Positions 32,706 to 42,963 of a stretch of 64,000 nt of DNA are shown piece by piece. The notes beneath the pieces are model-generated. The model saw only the letters and a program-made list of their open reading frames with translations, made no database searches and was not told where the DNA came from. This stretch comes from Thermothelomyces thermophilus ATCC 42464. Taxonomy: Eukaryota; Ascomycota; Sordariomycetes; Sordariales; Chaetomiaceae. Numbering within the stretch: position 1 is the first letter of the stretch; each line of letters begins with the position of its first letter. The position numbers and the translations under genes were made by a program. The DNA is taken from assembly GCF_000226095.1 (NCBI RefSeq), contig NC_016478.1:4052360-4116359 (forward strand). Reading direction: 5' to 3'.

Positions 32706-33561
32706 TGTTGCTGTAAGCGTTCTAGGCTGAGTCGTCGTGGGGCCACCAAAGAGTCAAGGTGCGGTAAGGTGCGGTGGGCTGATGGTAAGAGGATGTATGT
32801 GATGAGTTGGACAAGTTGAATTCCATCAGAGGGAACAGCCAGCCTTATATGCTCTCCGCCAATGTTGGTCGGCCGATGAGGGCCAGGTTTGAGACTGGCC
32901 TTGGTGTTCCTTCTTTTCGACGCGCTGGCGTGGCACTCGTTGAAATTCGGCGTATTGCTCGGGCGTTTGACCCCAATGCTGCCGAGGTAGAGCCTTTTTA
33001 GATGGGAAGGGTATATGTACATTCCCATCGTTGCTGACATTGTAGGGAGTAAAGTCGCCTTCTTAGCATGTGCTTTGCCAAGCCATGAGCAACCCAGGGG
33101 TTGTTCATCATGACTGCGGCAACCGCTTCGAGAGGCAAAATCCGGGGCCCCGCATCCAGGCGGAGTTGGGCGGAGTGGAAAGCAACAATGATTGGCAGAA
33201 CGGGTCGCTTAATGAACCTGAAGTATCGGGAGTCTACACTGCGCTGGGCGCTTGGTCCGGCCGAGAAAAACACCACGGCCACCTATGTGTGGAGTAAACG
33301 GGCCGAATCTTGGACAGATCTCGCTCTCGATGTAACAAGATGACCTGGTGCAGGTTTAAGCCGGGTTCTAATACTGCTTGCTTGAATTCTCCGACCCGAC
33401 TCCACCACTTGTTTGTCAATGCCTCCATAGAGGGTTATAGCAACCTGATCCATGTGATATTACCGTGCTCGGTTATCGAAGCATGCCGCTTTACACTGTA
33501 TCGGTTGTAATGCCGGCCTTCCGATAACAGTCTCGCCTGCCACTGTTTGCTCGGAATGACG
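32706..33561. other. AA13 promoter and unannotated spacer
   Basis: The first ~300 bp is the AA13 upstream region. The rest, up to the LTR element target site, shows no gene. Confidence 0.4.
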
Positions 33562-33566
33562 GTAAG

Positions 33567-33792
33567 TGATAGAAGATGGTTCCAATTGATGGAAGATGAT
33601 GGTTCCAATTGATGGAAAAGTTGGTAAGTTGTAAATAGTTCAAAAGTGCGATGTCTCCTTCCTACGTTAGCTGGCCCTATAGCTCTATATAAGTAGAGGA
33701 TAGGAACAAAGAACCATCCGTTTACCAGCCCGTTTGCCAGATCCACAGGGCTTATCTTGACAAACGCGTCCGTAGACAAACGAATTATATCA
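33567..33792 (-). repeat. 226-bp LTR of the miniature element (left copy)
   Basis: Direct repeat of 34409-34634 with TG...CA ends. It contains a TATATAAG box-like sequence. In the preferred minus orientation it is the 3' LTR. Confidence 0.85.
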
Positions 33793-33932
33793 AATCCCCC
33801 ACCCAGAAGGAAAAACGCAGTGCCCACACTATAGCTATAAATAGCTCTCAAACACGCCTTCTTTCCGTAATAACCTTGTAACAGAAAGTAGTGGTGTTAT
33901 CCCACTATTATAGTGTCCCGTATATCCTCCTA

Positions 33933-34127
33933 TTAACTACCTACAGCTAGGTCTAGGACTAGAATCGAGTCCTTCCTGTTTGACGATGCCTTCTTGCAAG
34001 GGCGTCCACGTAGGCGTTTTCTAGTCACGGCTTCCTTCGGGGGAGTCTTTGGCGTGGGCACGTGGCGTAGCTGGAAGTCGGTCTTCCAGATGTTGTGTTC
34101 GTGGCCGAGTCCCTTGTAGGTTGACAT
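33933..34127 (-). CDS. 64-aa frame with AT-hook-like motif inside the miniature element
   Basis: The only sizeable frame in the element's interior, on the inferred sense strand. It is basic and contains RKRLRGRPCKK; the RGRP core is the AT-hook type minor-groove-binding motif. No Gag, protease or zinc-knuckle pattern is present. It may be a real small protein of the element or a chance frame; no relatives are known to me. Confidence 0.35.
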   Translation of the reverse strand: MSTYKGLGHEHNIWKTDFQLRHVPTPKTPPKEAVTRKRLRGRPCKKASSNRKDSILVLDLAVGS

Positions 34128-34408
34128 AGTGTTTGCCGAGTCGCTAGGAACAGAGAGACGGATAGAAGAGTATCCTGGTTACCAAGTCGCCAGGAAGAAG
34201 GAGATAGGTAGATAGATGACTGCCCTGGTTACCAAGTCGCTAGGAACAGAGATTTTGTGGTGGTTACAACAGAATTGCCCGGTTCGGTTACCAAGTTGCC
34301 GAAACCGAACGTAACTATCGCGAAAGTGGTACTAAACTGATCGTCAACGCGATTTAATTCTAGTGCTAATGGTTTTTGGATGGTTAGAGTAGAGTTTCCG
34401 CTACCATT

Positions 34409-34634
34409 TGATAGAAGATGGTTCTAATTGATGGAAGATGATGGTTCCAATTGATGGAAAAGTTGGTAAGTTGTAAATAGTTTAAAAGTGCGATGTCTCC
34501 TTCCTACGTTAGCTGGCCCTGTGGCTCTATATAAGTAGAGGATAGGAACAAAGAACCATCCGTTTACCAGCCCGTTTGCCAGATCTATAGGGCTTATCTT
34601 GACAAACGCGTCCGTAGACAAACGAACTGTATCA
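34409..34634 (-). repeat. 226-bp LTR of the miniature element (right copy)
   Basis: Same length and ends as the left copy, about 96% identical by eye (8 transitions). In the minus orientation it is the 5' LTR, and the primer-binding-like TGGTAGCGG adjoins it at 34398-34406. Confidence 0.85.
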
Positions 34635-34639
34635 GTAAG

Positions 34640-36997
34640 ACTACATACATAACCATACCCGTAATGTCCCCTTGCAATAGAAGACTATATGGGGTAGATA
34701 TGCGTCGACACACTTAGCCCTTGATTTCCTACGGGCCTGATGAGCTTCGTACCATGTCTTCAAATATAGATGGAAATGCTGACCACTGGACTGTGACGGC
34801 GAGAAATAAAATATTTCTCCCCGGGTTGCGGATATATCCATGTTAATGCCCAAAGCCCGGAATATGATTGCTGTTCTTAGGGCGCTTAACAAATCAGGTT
34901 TGATATTCTCCCTCGCGATTTGTCAACTCCAAGGTTTCTAATAAACAACCCTGTCCTCCAGTAGTAGGTCGACAAACTTGAGCTTGTTCTTGGTCCATAC
35001 CGCTCCTTGTAGAGGCCAACGACGCATGCAATCATCTTATGAGTTGATAATCAACTAAAGATTGCCGATGATTGGGGCTAGGTCTGTGTAATTAACCTAG
35101 GTTTCAACGCTTTTTGCACTGAGCTCTTTTTCTCGGTCGATTACCACACGGACGTCGACATCTCGGACGACTGAGCGGGGAGCGGCATATAGATCGACTG
35201 AAGCGCCCTGTGCATGACTGTCCATTCGACCAAGGGATATCCGATTTTGCCTATGCCACTCATGACTCTAAGTAGATATACCGCGTCTATAGGAAGTTGG
35301 AGGATGGAAGCTCAATGCAAGGTCTACTAGTGAATATATGATCCGTTTGCTGACTCGGAGACTCACTCTTGGTAGAGAGTGTACGTATCTCCCCTATCTC
35401 TTCCCCACGCACCAGGGTTGGAACAACGATCCTTTTCTTATGCTGGCCCCGAGGTCCACGAAGGATTCTTAACTTCTAACGTGGTATTCGGGGGTTGAAA
35501 AGCGGTTCCCACTTTTCTATTTCGTTGTGCATGAAGTAGGGATGCCAAGACCCTGTCAGCATTGCTAAATGAGTAATTACCTACAATCACACATCCTCAG
35601 GAGACGCTACAGACCAGGCACAAGAAGATGGGGGCCTGACCTCCTCCTGTGTATGGCTCACCTCAATCTACATACTGAGCTCTATTCTACACAATAGGAC
35701 CAGACTTTGAACACCGTGGAACCCTCCCTACCTGTTCTTTCGCTGCATCGATGTCGCCATGTTGACACAATCGCCCTGCTCCACAGATGGCCGTTGCTCA
35801 TGTAACAGAACATATCGGCTAATCAGAGAGGGTTGGAAACCCGCATCGCGTGTTGATGTAAAAACCACCTTTTAAAGGTGCCAATAACAACAATGGTCTA
35901 AGAGGGACACCATGTGGTCAACAGGACAACTAAACGGTTATTAATATTTCAATTGTATGATGATCGGGATCTTGAAATGAAACACAAGTAATTACTCTGA
36001 TCGGGCGTGGAAATTGCCCTTGTATTGACTATTAGCATGTGTATCTGCAGCCCGTCAGCACCACCTAGGATATAATTACATACTGGTTGCTGACTAGGCT
36101 CCGTCATCTCTTTGTAGCATCTTATGTATGTGCTGACCACCGCTACAACGCCTGTCTGGTAAGGTAATTACCTTGATGCCCTCTCCTCTGTTATCTCACT
36201 GAATATCTCGGACACCGTGGATATTTGCTCTACAATATCTTTTGTCTCACAGCCCAGCAGCAAGTTGTCCTGGCCGACGCCGTTACGTTAGGACCAGGAA
36301 CGGCGCTAGAGCAGATCAGACACGATGCGTTTATCTAACGTGGGGAGAAATATAGGAACATAAACGGATGCTAGTGGTGTATCTCCTTCGAACAAGCCCT
36401 TCTCGAATCTATTGCCCACTTTCATAATTTCGTTTGATGATGTGTGAGACAAATCGGCTGCGCGCCTCTCTTACAGTGCCCAAGCTTAATGGCCCACGTG
36501 TTGTTGCAGGTTACCTAGGTACACACCCAGACGTGGAATGGGTGCAACGAAGTCCCGAGAATGTGGTCAGTCCCCTCGACTTGTAAGACACGGGACTCTT
36601 AACTGTCATTTGCTATAGTGACGCGTTTAGCGGAACATGCTTCATGGAATGGTAGACCAAAACGCAGCATCTCTGTACCGGACGAAGTTACTCGTAATTA
36701 TGTGCCAGAACATGTTTGCGATGCAATGCGTTGTCTTTAGTATTGTTGATCCCACCCAAGGCCTGCTTGTAGGGCAAGCCGGCACCCCGCTTCTTTGTTG
36801 CGGACGTATCGGCAAATAGTAAAATGATACCCGGGGAGATCATCGCAACCCCTCTTTTCCTGCCTATCTCTTCTGCTTCCTCGAGGTGCAAGGACCAAAG
36901 TATAATGACAGCGGCCAGGAAACCATAAACAGAATCGTTTCGCTTGGAACAAGCAACATCCTCTACTCATCATCACGGTACCTCTGCCTTGCGAAGA
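34640..36997. other. 2.4-kb subtelomeric spacer with decayed coding traces
   Basis: Minus-strand protein-like stretches occur at about 34640-34990 (for example ALRTAIIFRALGIN and WTKNKLKFVDLLLEDR) and near 35100-35300. They are broken by stops and frame changes and I recognise no family. The last few hundred bases form the upstream region of the sugar transporter pseudogene. Confidence 0.35.
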
Positions 36998-38885
36998 ATG
37001 AAGATGGCGTCTCAACCCAGTTTGAGAGATCCAATCGACGTCGAGGCTTTCGACGGAGGCGACGCCAAACGACACGAAATGCTCGGGATCGAAGCGACGA
37101 GAGAGATAACGGCCGCCGAACACGCACTCGGCTTCTGGCCGGCCATACAGCAGTACCCAAAAGCAACCCTTTGGTCCATGTTCTTCTGCCTGGCTGTGGT
37201 GATGGCCGGTTATGACGCACAAATTATCAGCAGCTTCTACGCGCTGCCGGCATTCCAGCGGAAATACGGCAACCTTCTTAACAACGGCAAGTACGAGGTC
37301 AGCGCACCTTGGCAGACGGCACTTGGAATGGGCAACCCTATCGGACAAGTCTTGGGTGCCCTGGCGAGCGGGTACCCTCTCGAGAAGATTGGCCGTCGTT
37401 GGACACTGGCCATCTGCTGCCTGTGAAGTATTTCCCTGGTTTTTGTGCAGTTCTTTGCTACCAGCGTCGAGATGTTGTGTGTGGGGGAGATTCTTGGTGG
37501 GCTGGCTTACGGGTTCTATGTTGTCATTGCCCCGACTTACTCTTCCGAGATCTGCCCTCTTGCCCTGCGCGGTTTTCTCACCACATCGGTCAACCTCGCC
37601 TTCGTCATCGGCCAATTCATTGCTCAGGGTGTGGCAGCGGGACTTGAGACCCGGCTGGATGAATGGGCTTACAAAGCTCCGTTTGTAAGTATCTGTCCTT
37701 CGAAGCAAAGACCTCTCCCTCTTTCGGAATCCAGAGACGACTAACCCGTTGTGGCACCATCACACTCCTTCGTGTTCAAGGCCCTCCAGTGGCTCTGGCC
37801 CGTCCTGATTCTCGCTGGCCTCCCATTCGCCCCAGAAAGCCCCTATTGGCTCATTCGGCAGGGCAGAAAGAGAGATGCTCGCCAAGCACTCGAAAAGCTC
37901 TCATCCTCTAAGCACCGACCTGACATCGACCAAGTCTTGCTCGGAATTGAGCAGACTGATTTACTAGAAAGGGAATTCGAGGCCACCAGTTCCTACAAAG
38001 ACTGTCTCAAAGGCGTGCATCTCGTGCGCACTGAGATTTCCGTCATGGTGTACTTGATCCAGGTTATTGGAGGGAATCCGCTCATTGGGTATGCAACTTA
38101 CTTCTTCGAGAAAGCAGGTTTGGATCCGACGGATGCGTTCAATAGTATGTGCTTTTAAATACTACCCGGCGGGGATGACTTACCAAGGTTCGCAGAGCTA
38201 ACTCAACTGATTAGTGGGCGTCGGCAATACGGCGCTAGGTTTCGTCGGCACGGTAATATCGTGGCCATTGATGAACTATGTACGTGCATACTAACAGCTG
38301 ATGTTTTCCTACTAACAGATTTCAAAGTTTGGCTTTGGTCGTCGAGCTATTTACAATGCAGGAATGGTGGTCATGACGATCTTGCTCTTCGTCATTGGTT
38401 TTCTCAGCATCCCTGCCAACAATAGGGGGGCTACCTGGGCCATGGCCACGCTGATGGATATTTGGACTTTTGCTTATCAGATGACGGTCGGCCCTATTTG
38501 CTTCGTCATCATTTCAGAGATTTCGGCCACTCGCTTACGCAGCAAGACCATCGCCATTGCGACAGCCGTACAAGCGGGAGCCAGCATTGTCACCACCGTT
38601 GCGATGCCATATATGCTCAACACGGATGAGGCAAACTGGGGTGGCAAGGCTGGCTTTTTGTTTGGTGGCATTAGTCTTCTTTGCCTCGTATGGTGTCACT
38701 TCAGGTTGCCGGAGAGCCGTGGAAGAACATTTGAGGAACTTGACATTCTGTTCCAGAGGAAGATTCCAGCGAGGCAGTTTAAGAATTACGACCTTCTCGG
38801 AGAGAAGGGTCGGGTCGCGAGTGACCGGGAGACAGCCTTCAAAATGAAGACAAATACTCCGGTAGGAATTCATCAGAGCATTTAG
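36998..38885 (+). pseudogene. MFS sugar (alpha-glucoside type) transporter with one in-frame TGA
   Basis: Exons 36998-37684, 37781-38144, 38215-38279 and 38328-38885 join in frame to 558 codons, the normal length for fungal maltose/alpha-glucoside permeases. The single defect is a TGA at 37424-37426, between GRRWTLAICCL and SISLVFVQFF, where glycine (GGA) is expected. Family landmarks are GYDAQIISSFYALPAFQ, GYPLEKIGRRW, PTYSSEICPLALRG, the PESPYWLIRQGR loop, QVIGGNPLIGY and the PESRGRTFEELD ending, so this is Sugar_tr (MFS 2.A.1.1). An ATG at 37004 is an alternative start. Everything else, including splice sites and TM segments, looks intact, so the loss is recent, a sequencing error, or tolerated by readthrough. 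Confidence 0.85.
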
Positions 38886-39380
38886 GAGCATACAACTGGC
38901 ATATAATGTGCGTATCAAGAGCATCCTATCGGAAATCAAGAACTGTTAAGGGCTTCGCATATGGCCCCACCAATCTAGGAGAGTAATTAGGTTGTCTATT
39001 GTACCCGAAACTCGGGGCATGTTTACACCGTGGACGCGTATTATGTCAACAAGCGTCAACGCTGAACATCGGCTTCCTATAACAGGCCGCCATAATCAAT
39101 ACTATGATCTGCCCCCATATCATTAACTTCCGCATGGTTAATATCAATGCTCGCAATGAGCTGTTTGGCTCTGCTGCTGTAAACGGATGTGTTGCACTTA
39201 GTGTCCGCATACAAGAGACTGTACCAAGGGACCTTATGCTTTAGTTTATATACTTCCCTTCTAGGCTTTCAAATCACGTCGCAGCAAAACTTGGGAGCAT
39301 TTGCCGGTAGTCAGACCCATTGACATAGCCAGAGATTCATCATGTAATAGATCGAACGTGTCACACCGCTCAACGAATGA
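38886..39380. other. Intergenic, nothing recognised
   Basis: 495 bp between the sugar transporter pseudogene and the MFS fragment on the other strand. Confidence 0.35.
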
Positions 39381-39644
39381 CTAGGGGTGGTCAGAGAGCA
39401 GAGACGACTCGAATGCCCCAACCAGCGCCACCGCTCCTAGAGTCCAAAAGTGAATTTGTAGGTAGCCAGACTGTAGTCCAGCAGCAAAGAGCTTCCCACT
39501 AAGGACAGGGCCGATAGATCTTGCAAGGCAACTGAACGATGCTGCGGCGCCGTTGACCCTGGCAAGCGCGAGTTTCGAGGGAGATGTATTTGTAATTCTA
39601 TATTGAGAAATGCAAACAGATGTCAGCGGGGTGAGAGCATGCAA
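39381..39644 (-). pseudogene. C-terminal fragment of an MFS transporter
   Basis: The minus strand reads TNTSPSKLALARVNGAAASF, CLARSIGPVLSGKLFAAGL, then WTLGAVALVGAFESSLLSDHP and a stop. This is the last loop and two helices of a DHA1-type fungal MFS protein, where the usual form is NxxPSxxALGxVNGxAxSxxSLARAIGPxxxG. I cannot follow the rest of the transporter upstream; only this end survives in recognisable form. Confidence 0.65.
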
Positions 39645-40263
39645 TAATTAGTGTTACTTTCGCATTTTGGTTCGACTTACAAGACCTCGGAGCAGATGTA
39701 CCCTATCGATGAGAAAGCCACTTTTATCCACACATCCAGCAATAAGAACACAAAGTGGAACGGAAAAGGCAGTTTGGGAAGAAAGGGTGTTGAGTCTGAG
39801 CCCCGCAAAGCCCGATTTCCCTTCCCTTTTGGGGGTGGTCAAACGCCAGGTCGTATCCCGAGCGGGGAAGAGAGGGGTCAAGCACGGGATTACTCTGCAC
39901 CTGAGTCAATTCGGTCATGACAGAAAGGGATTTTCCCTTAAAAGTTCCCTGTCTGCTTGGAAGGGACCAGAACTAGTGGCTATATGGACAAGAAACTGCA
40001 CCCTTTGAACAACAACGACGACCAGAAGCTGTCGATGTCATAAGGAGGGTGAAAACGTAAATCTGGACCTGGTCGTCAAGTTAAAATTCTCTTCTTTTAA
40101 ACGGACGCACATTCCTGCTTCTTTTCGCCTGTGTATGCTGGTAGCTAGTTGGTTAGGTTGTAATTATGTATCGCAGGTTAACACTCCTTCTAGCCATTCG
40201 TCGCTCAGCTGCCCCAAACTTGACCAGAGCATCCCATAGGTTGTTATTAGCCATAACAGAACG
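39645..40263. other. Spacer, nothing recognised
   Basis: No gene or repeat is visible in about 620 bp between the MFS fragment and the tandem repeat. Confidence 0.35.
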
Positions 40264-40554
40264 GACCCATCCATTGTAGATAGGAACCCCCCGACCGTGC
40301 CTGGACCTCAGTATCCCCGTAGGTTATCATCATCGGTCACTGCTTGAAAAGAACAGAATAGGCCCCTCTATTACAGATGGGAACCCCCCGACCGTGCCTG
40401 GACCTCAGTATCCCCGTAGGTTATCATCATCGGCCACTGCTTGAAAAGAACAGAATAGACCCATCCATTACAGATGGGAATCCCCCACTATGCCTAGACC
40501 TTAATATCCCCGTAGGTTGTCATCATCGGCCACTGTATGGAAAGAACAGAAACC
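40264..40554. repeat. 97-bp tandem repeat, about three copies
   Basis: Units start at 40264, 40361 and 40458. Each carries CCCCGTAGGTT(A/G)TCATCATCGG preceded by a GGAA(C/T)CCCCC block and followed by AAAGAACAGAA. Units 1 and 2 are nearly identical. Unit 3 has mostly C-to-T type changes, which fits RIP or age. Confidence 0.85.
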
Positions 40555-41965
40555 ACTGCGACAGGGTTATCACAAGGGGCCTCCAGAGGCGTATACCTAT
40601 ATAGGTTATTTTTCAGGAAGCTGGAGGGGGGAGAAAAAGGAAGTGGGCGAATTCGTCTATACGTGCAAATTAAGCCCCACCGCATGACTCATCAAGTCAC
40701 GCGTGCCTAATAGGCTTGCAGAACCTTCTGTCCTGCGAGTTTGCAGAACTTTCTATACTGTAAGCTGGGCTGGGCTCGCAGCTGCTACGGACAAGGCGGG
40801 GCAAACGCTCCTTGTTAGAACACAATGCCAGGATGCATAGTGGCAATTAACCCGACGCGGCACGTGATTCGAGCCCAGCGCCTTGGATAATGGCAATCTT
40901 GGCGATGGTGGAATATCTTGACGTATGGATGCATTCCGTAACGTCACCCGTACTACATACAGCGTGTATAGTCGGCTGGAACGCGAACAGGAAGAAAACA
41001 TCGGGCGAGGTCCGTTTCCCATCTACACTACGGATATATCACGGGGTGATCCTAACATCGCCTTGCGACTACCAAGTTCCACCAACGCGTTACAAATCTT
41101 ATTCTTTGCCAATCAAACGTGTTTCCGGCCCTACTCCATACGTCTTGGCAGATTGCAAGGCGTAGCAGCTAAGTTGCCAACTGGGCACGCGGGGTAAATT
41201 CACATGCATTGCCCCACCACGGAGAGCGGCCTTGCGGACCTGGAGCCTCGGGTTGAAGAACAAAGTGGGGCTACTTATCGCGGTCCCAATCGGATAACTA
41301 AAACGGGAGAGCCATGCCGTTTTCTGATTCCTCTGTCTGGCCCTACTTGACCCACTGATCTCGGCTTGTCTTTTCCTTTGTGCTTCGCGCGACCAGGGGC
41401 TGTAGCCCACAAAACCACGCGTATAGAAGTAGAGCATCCTACAGTACCAATCAGAAATCGGCTGACAAACAGATTAGGAAGTAGGCGTTTACGGGTTGTA
41501 AAAGGCGGCCCTTCTACTGAGCAGTCACACGCTCTAATTTTGAACGCCAGACTTGAGAGGTCTAAGAGCGTAAAAAGAGCCCGTATATCCTAAAGCTGAT
41601 ACCACGCTCCGTCTACATTTTCTCCGCACCGACGACTCCCTCGCGCAAATCTCTGTACCCCATTGTCGGCGGCCCCGTATCCGCTGTCTTAGCGTTCCCC
41701 CAAAAAAGCCCTCCTACGGCCGTACGAGCGAAGTGGTATCCCCGTAAAATCTCGCTGTGTGCTTGGCGGGATTGTTCTCCAGGACGCGCAAGTGGTGTAG
41801 TTGAGCCGGGGCTTGCCCTCGGACACGAAGGCGCATCGGGCACCAAGGTTGAGTGCCGTCCGGCAGTCTCCACGGATTTACCTTTTACGTTCGCGGATCC
41901 CTTTGGAGAGTTGCTAGGCGCCCAGCTTCCCGGCCGACGAATAGCAAGGTTCCCCGGAAGCGGAG
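40555..41965. other. Subtelomeric spacer, no supported gene
   Basis: About 1.4 kb in which open frames are short and mutually overlapping. No family motif was recognised on either strand. Confidence 0.35.
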
Positions 41966-42472
41966 CTATACCGGCCACGAGACAAAAACCATGGCCCTGA
42001 GGCCTCCGGCCATGCCGCCAGTGGCGTACACCATGAAACGCTCGTCCCAGCTGCCATGGGTATTTCCGGCGTAACCTGGCGGGTTGAGGATGGCATACAG
42101 GTCGGCGAGGGCGGGGTCGTCGACGGAGGGATCCTGGTCGGGAGGCCAAAACAGACCGGTATCGCTCCTGTAGATGCTGTCAATCTGTTGCAGAGACAGA
42201 ACGTGTGATGCCGTGGCTGACGCTTCAGCTTCTTTGGCTCCCTCCGTGGTGGCTCGCACCGCCGTCGCATTGGCGCTGGGCAGATCGAGATCAGCACACG
42301 GATTTGCGGCATCATTGGACGGCGTTTTCGTGCTATGGCTGTCTCGCGGTTCGGGCCGCTGCCGAATGCCCAGACCGAGGTAGGGCCGCCGCGTTCCCAC
42401 GGCAGAAAAGGAGCGCTTGGTCTTTTCCCATAGTGTATCCTGAACCCCGACCTCGGTGCCAAAGTGTGTTGC
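41966..42472 (-). pseudogene. Unrecognised coding-like exon
   Basis: The minus-strand frame is open from 42472 to a stop at 41966 and reads like protein: LWEKTKRSFSAVGTRRPYLG, then an Ala/Thr/Glu linker, LSLQQIDSIYRSDTGLFWPP, and a C terminus GYAGNTHGSWDERFMVYATG followed by GMAGGLRAMVFVSWPV. There is no ATG near the 5' end, so it is either an internal or last exon whose upstream exons I cannot place, or a fragment. I do not recognise the family. Confidence 0.3.
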
Positions 42473-42963
42473 TTACCACCAGCTTCGCATTTCCTTCGCT
42501 TTGCACGCCCCTCATTTATCTTGGCCACTCACGCAGCAGTGAGGCAGTGCTACAGCCCACAAAAACTCTCGGAGAAGTAGCAGCTCAAGGAAGCCGAAAA
42601 GCTGTTTCAGGGGGTATACCGGAAACAGCCACAGAGGAAGCCAGAAATATTTAGAGGCAGCCCCTGCAGCTCAAAATGGCTCTCGAGGGAGCCAAAAATA
42701 GCTTGCTGGGGCAGTCTGCGCAAGGCGGTCAAAAGAAATGGAGCCCCGCAAGATACGGTATGTCACGTGCATTCTCGCGTGGCAGGCCGGAGGTTATCGT
42801 TTTCCTTTGAATTAGTTCGAGGCATTCCGCATTGACCCGCTCCTGCCAACTTCGCTCTCCACCAAGCGTGTACCATAAAGCCAGACTTCTAAAGTGCAGC
42901 ATACTTGTCCATTTTTCGTTCTTTTTCTTTTTAGCTCACCACCTCAAGTTTTGAGACAGCTAG

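Larger units (their letters stand above)
33562..34639 (-). mobile_element. Complete miniature LTR element (TRIM-like) with 5-bp TSD
   Basis: Two 226-bp direct repeats, 33567-33792 and 34409-34634, both start TG and end CA. They are flanked by identical 5-bp target duplications GTAAG at 33562-33566 and 34635-34639. The element is 1,068 bp with 616 bp of internal DNA, too short for gag-pol. Read on the minus strand, a tRNA-primer-like TGGTAGCGG begins two bases inside the 5' LTR and a purine-rich GGGTGGGGGATT borders the 3' LTR, so the minus orientation is preferred. The LTRs differ at eight sites, all transitions and mostly in CpA/TpG context. The interior carries a repeated GGTTACCAAGTCGC motif and one 64-codon frame. 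It presumably needs enzymes from a full element. Confidence 0.85.

Noticed and set aside
33435-33851. A 138-codon minus-strand frame ending in the left LTR, with a similar frame at 34424-34621
   Set aside because: Both are translations of the same 226-bp LTR; the similarity reflects the repeat and not a gene family.
40264-40554. Regularly spaced repeats considered as a CRISPR array
   Set aside because: The units abut without unique spacers, the period is 97 bp and the genome is eukaryotic; it is a tandem repeat.
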